Part shown: positions 26,739-35,119 of the stretch, piece by piece
Numbering within the stretch: the stretch's first letter is position 1
Layout: every line of letters starts with the position of its first letter
Assembly: GCA_017558555.1 (NCBI GenBank)
Contig: JAFYUJ010000057.1
Location: 1 to 45,135, forward strand
From: Akkermansia sp.
GTDB taxonomy: Bacteria; Verrucomicrobiota; Verrucomicrobiia; Verrucomicrobiales; Akkermansiaceae
Direction of reading: 5' to 3'
DNA: 45,135 nucleotides
Translations under genes and position numbers: made by a program
The notes under the pieces: model-generated
Databases searched by the model: none
Told to the model about the DNA's origin: nothing
What the model saw: the letters and a program-made list of their open reading frames with translations, nothing else

Positions 26739-26766
26739 TTGACAATATCTCAAAATGAGATAATAT
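26739..26766 (+). promoter_or_regulatory. promoter of the zinc-ribbon gene with a palindromic operator in its spacer
   Basis: TTGACA (26739-26744), 16-bp spacer, TAATAT (26761-26766): a near-consensus promoter. A perfect inverted repeat, TATCTCA-AAA-TGAGATA (26746-26762), fills the spacer and runs into the -10 box. A bound repressor there would block RNA polymerase, so this is a likely operator. The ATG at 26765 overlaps the -10 box and cannot be the start. Confidence 0.65.
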
Positions 26767-26797
26767 GCAAGTGAAACTTGCCAACACCAACACGATT

Positions 26798-27508
26798 ATG
26801 TTTTGTCCTCAATGTGGAAAAGAAATACCAACCGGGCATACCCAATGCCTCCAGTGCGGATACCTGCCAGCAGAAGTGCCCCGTGTTGTATATATGCCAC
26901 AGGCTCAAGAAAAAACAGGTTGTGGAGTGAAAATAGCTTATACTTTGCTGCTGATGTTTGGCTTAAGTGTCTTTGCCGGTATCATCAGGACAATAGACGA
27001 ATCCGGGACACAAAAGAAAACTGATGCTGCGGCAACGTCGGCCACAGTTCTCGCGGCAAAGTCGCAGCCTGCGCCGGAAGAAGTGGTTGCGCGTGCTCCT
27101 GAGCCTCCTCCGGTATCGGCCAGGTATGTGGGAGACTGCGGCATCCAAGCCACCGCGCACATGAGTTCTGATATCATCAACCATCCCCAGCTGAAAATAT
27201 CCATCCGCAACACGAGCGGGAAGAACATCGCGGCTATCCGCTTTCTGGCCATTCCCTACGATGTGTATGGGGAGGAAATCAAGAGCTATATGTTTACCCA
27301 GGAGCACCTCTACACAGATGACCTGATTGCCGCAGGAAAGCGCAAAACCATCACCTATGGGCCATTCCTGCTGCAAAATATCAAGAAAGTAAAACTCTTT
27401 GTTTACAGCGTCTACAACGAAGATGGAACAGAGTGGGGAGATAAAGAGGCATCACGCTCTGAAATCATCCAATATGGTAAACCCATCGAAGCAACCTTTG
27501 AAAAATAA
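26798..27508 (+). CDS. zinc-ribbon single-pass membrane protein
   Basis: 236 residues. An N-terminal zinc ribbon (C3-P-x-C6 ... C17-x-x-C20) is followed by one membrane helix (about 43-64), an Ala/Pro-rich linker and an extracytoplasmic beta-rich domain of about 120 residues (from GDCGIQATAHM). That domain treats residues such as LKISIRNTSGKNIAAIRF like the FxLYD/DUF5780 class of envelope domains; the family name is tentative. The start is chosen because the zinc ribbon begins at MFCPQCG and the upstream ATG lies in the promoter. It is divergent from the kinase and 24 bp ahead of the TM2 gene. Role unknown, possibly envelope sensing. Confidence 0.75.
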   Translation: MFCPQCGKEIPTGHTQCLQCGYLPAEVPRVVYMPQAQEKTGCGVKIAYTLLLMFGLSVFAGIIRTIDESGTQKKTDAAATSATVLAAKSQPAPEEVVARAPEPPPVSARYVGDCGIQATAHMSSDIINHPQLKISIRNTSGKNIAAIRFLAIPYDVYGEEIKSYMFTQEHLYTDDLIAAGKRKTITYGPFLLQNIKKVKLFVYSVYNEDGTEWGDKEASRSEIIQYGKPIEATFEK

Positions 27509-27532
27509 CCTCAACCAAACATAACTCAAACC

Positions 27533-27898
27533 ATGAACAACACCAACAACATGACCGGCCCTGCTCCCCAGCAGGTGATTTATGTGCAGCAAGGCAAATC
27601 GCGCGCCGCTTACATCATTTTTGCCTTGTTCTTTGGCGGATTCGGCATCCATGACTTTTATGCCGGTTTTGCCGGGAAGGGTCTGCTGAAAATCATCATT
27701 TCCATTTTTGGCGGATTTTCACTTTTGACGGGCGGAATGACGGCTCTGGCCAGCGCAGTAGAGCCCGGCATGGAGGGCGCAAAGGAAATGGCTGCGGCGT
27801 CTGCGTTCGGCATTTTGCTGCTGTGCATGCAGGTTATTTATATCTGGATTCAGATTTGCACCCAGACGCGCGATTCCAAGGGTGTGCCTTTCTCGTAA
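27533..27898 (+). CDS. TM2-domain membrane protein
   Basis: 121 residues. After a polar, Asn/Gln-rich N-tail comes the TM2 signature: SRAAYIIFALFFGGFGIHDFYAG, broken by a tight turn and followed by GKGLLKIIISIFGG, two helices joined by the HDFYAG loop. A third hydrophobic segment (about 85-107) contains IYIWIQICTQTRD, typical of the end of this domain. TM2 proteins are widespread small membrane proteins of unclear function. It lies 24 bp after the zinc-ribbon gene, probably in one operon, and is followed by two hairpins. Confidence 0.85.
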   Translation: MNNTNNMTGPAPQQVIYVQQGKSRAAYIIFALFFGGFGIHDFYAGFAGKGLLKIIISIFGGFSLLTGGMTALASAVEPGMEGAKEMAAASAFGILLLCMQVIYIWIQICTQTRDSKGVPFS

Positions 27899-27921
27899 CG
27901 CATAGATTCCACCGAACCTTT

Positions 27922-27995
27922 GCCCTATTGCTAATATTGTGGCAAGCCAATAGGGCCCCAGGCAACAGCATGTCCTCAATATGGGCATGCTGTTG
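27922..27995 (+). terminator. tandem hairpins after the TM2 gene, possible terminator
   Basis: Two perfect stems in a row: GCCCTATTG (27922-27930) with CAATAGGGC (27948-27956), and CAACAGCATG (27963-27972) with CATGCTGTTG (27986-27995). The second is followed by TGTTGTTT, which is only moderately T-rich. They fill much of the 212-bp gap before cstA. Termination is the simplest reading; a structured RNA is also possible. Confidence 0.5.
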
Positions 27996-28064
27996 TGTTG
28001 TTTGCCTCCCGGGACTTCTATTGAGTAGCATTGTGTCAGCAGGTGGAGGAGGCGGGAAAAAGCC

Positions 28065-28093
28065 TTGAGTTTTGGGGGGTGGGGGTGTAGTCT
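28065..28093 (+). promoter_or_regulatory. promoter of the CstA-family gene
   Basis: TTGAGT (28065-28070), 17-bp G-rich spacer, TAGTCT (28088-28093). The ATG at 28111 is 17 nt downstream, giving a leader of about 11 nt. A TTG codon in frame at 28072 lies in the spacer and is excluded. Confidence 0.55.
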
Positions 28094-28110
28094 TGGGGCA
28101 GACGTTAGAT

Positions 28111-29598
28111 ATGATGGGATTGCTTGTATTTGCAGGATGTGCGTTGGCCTTGGTGCTGGGCTATGTGTTGTATGGCCGGATAGCAGAGCGCGTGTACGGT
28201 GTGGATTTTCGGATGCTGATGCCCTGTCGAGTTCAGGCAGATGGCGTGGATTATGTGGAGATGCCAACGTGGAAAGTGTTTTTGATTCAGCTGTTGAACA
28301 TAGCTGGGCTGGGCCCGGTGTTTGGTGCGTTGGCCGGGTGTTTGTTTGGCCCGGCAGCGTTGTTGTGGATTGTGCTGGGTTGTATTTTTGCCGGTGCGTT
28401 GCATGATTTTCTGGCGGCGTTGATGTCTGCGGAGCATGGCGGGGCAAACTTGCCGGAGCTGGTGCAGCGGTATTTGGGGCGCGGAGCAGGGTATGTGATG
28501 CGCTCGTTGTGCGTGGTGCTGATGCTGCTTGTGGGCGTGGTATTTACCAGCGGGCCGGCCGGGATGCTGCATGCGTTGGTGGATGCTGTCTCAGTGCCGG
28601 GGTGGTGTGTGATTATCATGCTGTACTACTTTCTGGCAACTGTGCTGCCGATAGACGTGATTATTGGCCGCTTGTATCCGGTGTTTGGAGTGCTGTTCAT
28701 CTTCATGGCTTTGGGGTTGGCTGTAGCCTTGCCATTCAGCGGTGTGGAGATACTGCCGAACTGCGATATAACGCAAAATCTGCACCCGCAGGGGCTGAGC
28801 GTGTGGCCGATGATTTTTGTGACAATTGCCTGCGGTGCCATTTCCGGTTTTCATGCGACGCAAAGCCCGATGATGGTGCGTTGTCTGGGGGATGTGCGCA
28901 AGGCTCGCCCGGTATTCTACGGTGCGATGGTGGCTGAGGGCCTGGTAGCATTGATATGGGCAACCGTGGGGCTGACGCTGCGTGATGTGGTCACGGATTA
29001 CACATTGGTGAGCAGTGCAGCGGGTAAATTGACACCGCAGTTGGCGCAGGCCGGGCAGTCTCTTGCCACCTTTGCTGAATTGACCGTGAGCAGCCCGGCA
29101 ACGGCGGTGAGCCACGCATGCACGGCGCTGTTGGGGCCTGTGGGCGCTGCGCTGGCCGTGTTGGGTGTGGTCGTGCTGCCTATCACGAGTGGTGATACGG
29201 CGATGCGCTGCTGCCGCCTGATGCTGGCGGATGCCTTGCATGTGGAGCAGAAACACTGGCTGCGCCGTTTGCTGATAGCGGTACCGTTGTTTGTGGCCGT
29301 TATTGCGATTTCTCAGGTGGATTTCAGCGTGATATGGCGCTATTTCGGATGGGCAAATCAGACGCTGGCATGCTTTACGCTGTGGAGCATAGCTGTCTTT
29401 TTGCTCAGCAAAGGGCGCTTGCATTGGCTGGCGACACTACCCGCAGTTTTCATGACGACGGTATGCTGCACCTTCCTGCTGGGTGCACCGGAGTGCATGA
29501 TAGCGCTCCCGATGCCGGTAGCGACAGGGATTGGCTGCGGGGTTGCTGCCGCTTGCCTTGGATTGTTCTTGCTGCGGGGACGAAAGAGCGCTGGCTGA
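28111..29598 (+). CDS. cstA: CstA-family (carbon starvation / peptide or pyruvate) transporter, short form
   Basis: 495 residues, nearly all in membrane helices (about 13). Family landmarks are YGRIAERVYGVD after TM1, PTWKVFLIQLLNIAGLGPVFGALAG, the ALHDFLAALMSAEHGG loop, and VTIACGAISGFHATQSPMMVRCL. Characterised relatives CstA and BtsT (about 700 residues) take up peptides or pyruvate by proton symport. This protein matches the shorter variant lacking their C-terminal extension, so the substrate is open. ATG 28111 or 28114 can serve as start. No partner gene is adjacent; the PBP gene downstream has its own promoter. Confidence 0.85.
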   Translation: MMGLLVFAGCALALVLGYVLYGRIAERVYGVDFRMLMPCRVQADGVDYVEMPTWKVFLIQLLNIAGLGPVFGALAGCLFGPAALLWIVLGCIFAGALHDFLAALMSAEHGGANLPELVQRYLGRGAGYVMRSLCVVLMLLVGVVFTSGPAGMLHALVDAVSVPGWCVIIMLYYFLATVLPIDVIIGRLYPVFGVLFIFMALGLAVALPFSGVEILPNCDITQNLHPQGLSVWPMIFVTIACGAISGFHATQSPMMVRCLGDVRKARPVFYGAMVAEGLVALIWATVGLTLRDVVTDYTLVSSAAGKLTPQLAQAGQSLATFAELTVSSPATAVSHACTALLGPVGAALAVLGVVVLPITSGDTAMRCCRLMLADALHVEQKHWLRRLLIAVPLFVAVIAISQVDFSVIWRYFGWANQTLACFTLWSIAVFLLSKGRLHWLATLPAVFMTTVCCTFLLGAPECMIALPMPVATGIGCGVAAACLGLFLLRGRKSAG

Positions 29599-29671
29599 TG
29601 CGGGCCTTTGCAGGGAGGCTGTTGCAAGGCTGTTTTTCGCTGTACAATCCCTCCATGACTGCATTTGCCCC

Positions 29672-29700
29672 TTGATTTTCGGCGTAAAGTCTGCTAATCT
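29672..29700 (+). promoter_or_regulatory. promoter of the class A PBP gene
   Basis: TTGATT (29672-29677), 17-bp spacer ending in TGC, TAATCT (29695-29700): an extended -10 promoter. The ATG at 29713 is 12 nt downstream, predicting a leader of about 6 nt. Confidence 0.7.
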
Positions 29701-29712
29701 TTCCGCATAAAG

Positions 29713-32313
29713 ATGGACGACCTTGATGAATACCAGAACAAGCGCAAGGAGGCCGAAAAACGCCGCCGGCGACACGATGCCCGCAAGGAGTCCAAGAATC
29801 GCACCATGAGCCCATGGAAGCGATTCTTCATCAAACTGTTTATTGTGGGTTTTATTCTGTTGGCTCTGGGGGTGGCAATAGGGTACGGCGGCTTTGTTGT
29901 GCTGACATCCAAGTACCAGAAGTGGGCCAATGAATTCAACCTGGAAGACATCAATAACCTGGACCATCCCTGCATCATCTATGATCGCAATGGCGAGGAA
30001 ATAGGGCGTATCTATGATGAAAATCGCAGTTATGTGACCTATGACAAGATTTCCAAGAGCATGATTGATGCTCTGGTGGCCCAGGAAGATAAGACATTCT
30101 GGACCCACAAGGGCTTTGACCCGATGGGCATTATTCGCGCGGCCAAGGAAGCCGCCGCAGCCAAGGGCAAGGCCAATCAGGGCGCGTCGACCATTACCCA
30201 GCAGTTGGCTCGCAATGCATACGATTTGGAGCAGCGTACACACGCCCGCGGTGGCAGCCGCTACGAGCGTAAGATTGTGGAAATCTTCCTGGCGATGCGT
30301 ATCGAGGAGAGATACGATAAACGCCAGATTATGGAGTTTTATCTGAACCGTATTTATTTTGGTCGCGGCTATTATGGTATTCGCTCTGCTTCATTGGGTT
30401 ACTATGGCAAGGAACCGGCTGATCTGACCGTGCGCGAGGCTGCCAGTATTGCAGCGCTCATCAAGAACCCGGAGAACTACAACCCCCTGCGCAATGCTGA
30501 TTTGAACTGGCGCTGGCGCAATGACGTGATTGACCGCATGCAGCGCCTCCACTACTTGTCTCTGGAGGAGGCTGAGCGTATCAAGAAAATGCCGCTGGGG
30601 TTGAATCCCAAGCCGCTGCGCCGCCAGACATCGCACCTGCACGCTCTGGTGCAGCAGCACGCTATCAGCGTGTTCCCGAACTTTGAACGCGGTGAAGAAA
30701 TCGTGAAGAGTGCCGGCATCAAGGTGTACACCACCATTGATAAACACATGCAGGATGCCGCGCAGAAAGCATTGGAACAGCAGCTTGTGGCGATTGAAAA
30801 TCGCCCTGATTATGCTCACGTTCGCTTTGATCAGAAAGATGATCCCCGCTGTGCGCAGCATCGTTACCTGGATGGCGCCATCTATGCCGTGAACAACGCT
30901 ACCGGCGAAACGCTGGTCTACATCGGTGGCCGTAGCTTTGATCGCGACAATTTCGACATCATCGAGCATGGCCGCCGCTCGGTGGGTACGGCTTTCCTGC
31001 CGTTCCTGTACATGTGCGCCTTTGAGAATGGCTATTCCCCCTGTTCCCGATTGTTGGATGATGCCATGGACAATCGTCTGGCCGGTATTGGTGGTTCGGA
31101 AGGTGTGCTGGGTGAATGGGGTATGGAAGTGGAGAAGGGCCGCTATCTGGACTCGGTGACGGTGCGACAAGCTCTTGAGTGGTCCAAGATTGCCGCATCG
31201 GCACGTCTGGGAATTGCGCTGGGGGCCAAGCCCGGTCTGGGTGCCAAAGCATTCATCAACACCCTGACGAAGGTGGGCATCACCCCGCCGGAGCGCATTC
31301 CCGGCAGTACGGAAGCCCGCCCTCAATACTATCCCCGTGTGTATTTGGGGACGGAACCTGTCTCCCTGCGAGAGATGGTGATGGCCTATACTGTTTTCCC
31401 CAACATGGGTACGCGCCCGTTGGCTCCCTACATCATTTCCAAGGTGACGGACAGCAATGGCAACATCCTTTGGGAGAATCCGCTCGCTGTAGCCCCAAAA
31501 AAAGTGAACAGCGTGACTCCTTGCACGGCATTTCGTCTGCATTCCATCATGAAAGGCTCGATGGAGCGCGGCTCTGCGGTGCGTGTGCGGCCCTATCTGC
31601 CGCCCGGCTTCAAGGGTGCTGTGAAGAGTGGCACGAATTATGATTTCTCGGATAATGCCTTGTTTGGATATGATGGCGCCATTACCTGCGGTGTGTGGAT
31701 GGGATATCTGAACGATCATTCCCCTATTTATCCCCAGGCCTTTGCTTCCGATACCTGCGCCCCGATTCTGGGTTCTGTGTTCGCTGCGGCGGAGGGACGA
31801 TTCGAGAATACGGACATTAAGCAGCCTGCTGATACCGAAGAGGTGGAGATTTGTACCTCCTCCGGGCAGATTGCTACGAACTTCTGCTTTGAAACCCGCA
31901 TGAAGGATGGCAAGGCTGTGTACACCCGCCCGACGTATCGCGAGTACTTCCCGAAGGGGGACGTCTCCCTGGGGCTCTGTTCGGTACATGGCGATGGTAG
32001 TATGTCTCTGGGGGATTTCATGCACTCCAGCGCCAGCCGCATGAACTCATCGCGAGTGCTGCCCGTGTTGTCCATATTGCCCAAGGGAACGCCCATTATC
32101 GGTGAAGACCCCTATGGCTGTGATTTCACGCTCAACCCCAAGTATAAGACTGCGGAAGAACTGCAACAAGCGACCGCCGGCCTGGCCGAAGAAGTGGGCA
32201 CTCCCACAGAAGATTCTGCAGAGGAGATAGATGTACCGGCTATTGATACGGCTATTGAACTGTCTGCACCTCGCCCGCTGCGCACCGTACCCGTGGCTCC
32301 GCTTCAACTTTAA
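29713..32313 (+). CDS. class A penicillin-binding protein (PBP1A-like) with a degenerate transpeptidase site
   Basis: 866 residues: basic cytoplasmic tail, one membrane anchor (about 39-63), a GT51 glycosyltransferase domain and a transpeptidase-like domain. GT51 looks active: EDKTFWTHKGFD (catalytic Glu125), GASTITQQLARN (157-168) and KIVEIFLAMRIE (second Glu190). The transpeptidase domain aligns over its length, but its active site is lost: the SxxK serine and lysine in the G-S-x-x-K-P-F-L-Y box are Thr426 and Leu429 (GTAFLPFLY), the SxN element reads SKI (491-493), and KTG reads KSG (638-640). It should therefore polymerise glycan without cross-linking and should not bind beta-lactams covalently. 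It heads an operon with the unknown gene and sufS. Confidence 0.9.
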   Translation: MDDLDEYQNKRKEAEKRRRRHDARKESKNRTMSPWKRFFIKLFIVGFILLALGVAIGYGGFVVLTSKYQKWANEFNLEDINNLDHPCIIYDRNGEEIGRIYDENRSYVTYDKISKSMIDALVAQEDKTFWTHKGFDPMGIIRAAKEAAAAKGKANQGASTITQQLARNAYDLEQRTHARGGSRYERKIVEIFLAMRIEERYDKRQIMEFYLNRIYFGRGYYGIRSASLGYYGKEPADLTVREAASIAALIKNPENYNPLRNADLNWRWRNDVIDRMQRLHYLSLEEAERIKKMPLGLNPKPLRRQTSHLHALVQQHAISVFPNFERGEEIVKSAGIKVYTTIDKHMQDAAQKALEQQLVAIENRPDYAHVRFDQKDDPRCAQHRYLDGAIYAVNNATGETLVYIGGRSFDRDNFDIIEHGRRSVGTAFLPFLYMCAFENGYSPCSRLLDDAMDNRLAGIGGSEGVLGEWGMEVEKGRYLDSVTVRQALEWSKIAASARLGIALGAKPGLGAKAFINTLTKVGITPPERIPGSTEARPQYYPRVYLGTEPVSLREMVMAYTVFPNMGTRPLAPYIISKVTDSNGNILWENPLAVAPKKVNSVTPCTAFRLHSIMKGSMERGSAVRVRPYLPPGFKGAVKSGTNYDFSDNALFGYDGAITCGVWMGYLNDHSPIYPQAFASDTCAPILGSVFAAAEGRFENTDIKQPADTEEVEICTSSGQIATNFCFETRMKDGKAVYTRPTYREYFPKGDVSLGLCSVHGDGSMSLGDFMHSSASRMNSSRVLPVLSILPKGTPIIGEDPYGCDFTLNPKYKTAEELQQATAGLAEEVGTPTEDSAEEIDVPAIDTAIELSAPRPLRTVPVAPLQL

Positions 32314-32335
32314 TTCTGATTTTATCCCTTTTACC

Positions 32336-33739
32336 ATGTCTACTGAAACACAGACTCTGGCAGCCACGCAGGAAAAAGCGTTCCAAATCAACATGGACAA
32401 GAGCGTGTATGGCTCTTTTGCTGAAATTGGTGCGGGGCAGGAGACGGCCAACTGGTTTTTCCGCTCCTCCGGAGCTGCAGGTACCGTAGCTAAAACCATT
32501 TCTGCATATGACATGACGGTGAGCGACACGCTGTATGGACCGGTGCGCCGCTATGTGTCGGAAGACCGCCTGAAGCAGATGATGGATTATGAATACACCC
32601 AGCTTATCAACCGCTTGGGAGAGAAACGCGGTAAGGACACGTGCTTTTTTGCTTTCTGCAATACGGTGAAATGCAAAGGCTACCGCGACAATGGCCCGTG
32701 GTCAGCCTGGGTTGGCGTGCGTTTTCAGCTCAAGCCGGAGGCTCCTCCCAGTGATTTGGTGATGCATGTGCGCCTGCTGGTGCCGGATCATGATATGCAG
32801 ATGCGCGTGCTGGGTATTCTGGGGGTGAACCTGCTGTATGCTCTCTTCTACAAGCGTGAGCGCATGGAAGAGTTTGTGAAGAGCGTGGGTGATAACCTGG
32901 ACCGCAGCATGTATGAGGTGGACTTCATGCGCTTCTCCGGCAATGGATTCAGCATGTTTGATAACCGCATTCTGGCTCTGCAGTTGGTGCGGTTGGGTCT
33001 TTCGGAAGCCACCCTGTTCCGCCCGGATGGTTCGGTGGCTCAACCTGCAGATTTGCTGTATAAACGCCCGATTGTGCTGATGCGCGGCAGTTTCATGCCC
33101 CTGTGCAAGATTCATCTGGAGATGATGGAGAGTGCGCGCGCAAAGTTCTTTGAGAGCTTGACGCCCGAATCCCGCGATCGCGCGATAGATATCTGCGAAA
33201 TTTCGCTTTCCAACCTGCTGCGTGGCAGCGATGTGGATTTGCTGGACTTCATTGACCGCGCGGATGCCTTGGCGGCGCTGGGCAAGACGGTGATGGTAAC
33301 CAACATCACGCACTTCCACAGCATTTCTACTTTGCTGAATCACTTTACGAAAGAGCCGATAGCCATCACTCTTTCCATTGGCTTGCTCAATGAATTGTTC
33401 AAGGAAAAATGGGCAGATACGCCGGGAGGCATCCTGGCCAGCATGGGACACATCTTTGTGAACCAGACCCGTTTCTATGTGACACCGTGGATTAACCGCA
33501 AGACGGGTGAGTTTGTGACGGCTGGCACCTATCGCGCGCCGGATAAGTATAAACTGCTGTACGCGCACTTGCGCGAGAATGGAGATATTGTGGAAGTGCC
33601 ATATTTCAATCAGAAATTGCTCTTCCGTACTCCCCGTGATATCATGCGCATGATCCGCGAGGATGATGCCGAGTGGAAAGGTTATGTGCCGGAGGAAGCA
33701 TTCCGCATGGCTGAACACTTGAAGGAGGGCAACATCTGA
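32336..33739 (+). CDS. conserved protein of unknown function (S-A-Y-D-M family)
   Basis: 467 residues, soluble, with no signal peptide. The N-terminus has the pattern KAFQINMDKSVYGSFAEIGAG followed by QETANWFF and KTISAYDMTVSD, which I recall from a conserved family in Bacteroidota, Verrucomicrobiota and cyanobacteria. From memory, database names for it disagree (nicotinate-nucleotide adenylyltransferase, TonB-dependent receptor); I see no HxGH nucleotidyltransferase motif and no barrel, so I adopt neither. Central helical parts include LVPDHDMQMRVLGILGVNLLYA and a segment FMPLCKIHLEMMESA. The ATG at 32336 is the start; the frame runs upstream into the PBP gene. It lies 22 bp after PBP and overlaps sufS. 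Confidence 0.7.
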   Translation: MSTETQTLAATQEKAFQINMDKSVYGSFAEIGAGQETANWFFRSSGAAGTVAKTISAYDMTVSDTLYGPVRRYVSEDRLKQMMDYEYTQLINRLGEKRGKDTCFFAFCNTVKCKGYRDNGPWSAWVGVRFQLKPEAPPSDLVMHVRLLVPDHDMQMRVLGILGVNLLYALFYKRERMEEFVKSVGDNLDRSMYEVDFMRFSGNGFSMFDNRILALQLVRLGLSEATLFRPDGSVAQPADLLYKRPIVLMRGSFMPLCKIHLEMMESARAKFFESLTPESRDRAIDICEISLSNLLRGSDVDLLDFIDRADALAALGKTVMVTNITHFHSISTLLNHFTKEPIAITLSIGLLNELFKEKWADTPGGILASMGHIFVNQTRFYVTPWINRKTGEFVTAGTYRAPDKYKLLYAHLRENGDIVEVPYFNQKLLFRTPRDIMRMIREDDAEWKGYVPEEAFRMAEHLKEGNI

Positions 33740-34953
33740 TGGACTGCCGAGCTGACTTCCCCATCCTTGCCACTCGCATTGGCAAGCGCCCCTTGGTGTA
33801 TCTGGACAACGCCGCCACCACGCAGAAGCCCACCGCAGTGCTGGAGGCAGAAATGCGCTATTATGAGCAGGTGAACTCCAACATTCACCGTGGCGCGCAC
33901 TATCTGAGTCGCTTGGCTACAGAAGAACATGAGCAAGCACGCGCAACTGTGGCCGGGTTCCTGAATGCAGCCTCCGACAAGGAAATCGTGTTCACCTCCG
34001 GTTGTACGGCTGCCATCAATCTGGTGGCGCAGACGCTGGCTCTCTCCGGTATGGTGCACCCCGGGGATGAAATTCTGGTAAGCACTGATGCGCACCATTC
34101 CAATATCGTGCCGTGGCAGATGCTATGCCAGCGCACGGGAGCTTTGCTGCGCCCGGTGCCGCTTACGCCGGAGCTGACCTTTGATATGGCTGCATACGAG
34201 TCGCTTCTTTCGCCGAAGACTCGTATTGTGGCGTTCCCTTACATCTCCAACGCCTTGGGCGTTGTGAATCCTGCTGCGTCTATCATCGCAGCGGCGCGTC
34301 GCAACCGCCCGGATACCCTGGTACTGGTGGATGGCGCCCAGAGCACCGGGCACCAGCTCATCGATGTGCAGGCGCTGGATGCTGATTTTTACACCTTTTC
34401 CGGGCACAAGGTCTATGGGCCTACCGGCACGGGCGTACTGTGGGGCCGCCAGGCCATGCTCGAGCTGCTGCCCCCGTGGATGGGCGGCGGTGAGATGATT
34501 CGCGAGGTCTCCTTTGACAGGACTACCTACAATGATTTGCCCTTTAAGTACGAGGCCGGTACACCGAATATCTGCGGCAATATCGTGCTGGCCGAAGCGC
34601 TGAAATATGTGCAGAAGGTGGGTATCCCCGCTATTGAAGCACATGAGCAAAAGCTCACAGCCATGCTGTGCGATGGCTTGTCTGCCATGCCTGGTGTTCG
34701 CATTCTGGGACCCAAACTGGGCAGGGGTGCGCTCGTATCCATTGTGGTGCCCACGGTGCATCACTACGATTTGGGCACTTTGCTGGACCAGATGGGCGTT
34801 GCTGTTCGCACGGGGCACCATTGCTGCCAGCCGCTCATGCTGGCTCTCGGTATCACCGGCACCACGCGTTATTCCTTCTCCCTCTGCAACACGGAGGAAG
34901 ATGTACGGCGCGCGTTGGATGCTACGGAACGTGCTCTTGCCATGTTACAATAA
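33739..34953 (+). CDS. sufS: group II cysteine desulfurase, SufS-type
   Basis: 404-residue PLP enzyme that takes sulfur from cysteine for Fe-S cluster or other thio-cofactor assembly. Visible landmarks: YLDNAATTQKP at the N-terminus, DAHHSNIVPWQ, VDGAQSTGHQ (PLP Asp198), SGHKVYGPTGTG with PLP Lys224, the SufS-specific GGGEMI loop, and RTGHHC with persulfide Cys362. Here the following residue is also Cys (HHCCQP). The ATG overlaps the preceding stop (TGATG), with GGAGG 10 nt upstream, so translation is coupled. No sufBCD, sufE or sufU gene is adjacent. A second desulfurase lies 4.4 kb downstream. Confidence 0.93.
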   Translation: MDCRADFPILATRIGKRPLVYLDNAATTQKPTAVLEAEMRYYEQVNSNIHRGAHYLSRLATEEHEQARATVAGFLNAASDKEIVFTSGCTAAINLVAQTLALSGMVHPGDEILVSTDAHHSNIVPWQMLCQRTGALLRPVPLTPELTFDMAAYESLLSPKTRIVAFPYISNALGVVNPAASIIAAARRNRPDTLVLVDGAQSTGHQLIDVQALDADFYTFSGHKVYGPTGTGVLWGRQAMLELLPPWMGGGEMIREVSFDRTTYNDLPFKYEAGTPNICGNIVLAEALKYVQKVGIPAIEAHEQKLTAMLCDGLSAMPGVRILGPKLGRGALVSIVVPTVHHYDLGTLLDQMGVAVRTGHHCCQPLMLALGITGTTRYSFSLCNTEEDVRRALDATERALAMLQ

Positions 34954-35080
34954 TGGGATTTCCTCATCGTGCAGGTGCCGCTACAAATGGAAATAGAGCC
35001 ATTTCAATTGCTTGATTTTTTTATTTTTTCTGACAAGTGGATGGTAATAGCATAAGACCGCTCATTTGCCATCTGTTTGC

Positions 35081-35109
35081 TTGACATGGAGAATAGTATT
35101 TGCTAATAA
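35081..35109 (+). promoter_or_regulatory. near-consensus promoter of the transglutaminase-like/discoidin-like gene
   Basis: TTGACA (35081-35086), 17-bp spacer ending in TGC, TAATAA (35104-35109): the strongest-looking promoter in the window. The ATG at 35120 follows after 10 nt. An AGGAA just before the ATG would fall almost at the predicted 5' end. Confidence 0.8.
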
Positions 35110-35119
35110 ATAGGAACGA

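Noticed and set aside
30391..32025. A 544-codon open frame antisense to the PBP gene
   Set aside because: Its translation is Arg/His/Gln-rich without motifs and it is explained as the mirror of the PBP reading frame.
34985..35004. Possible terminator after sufS (AAATGG with CCATTT)
   Set aside because: The 6-bp AT-rich stem is weak, and the long T-rich stretch begins about 12 nt beyond it.
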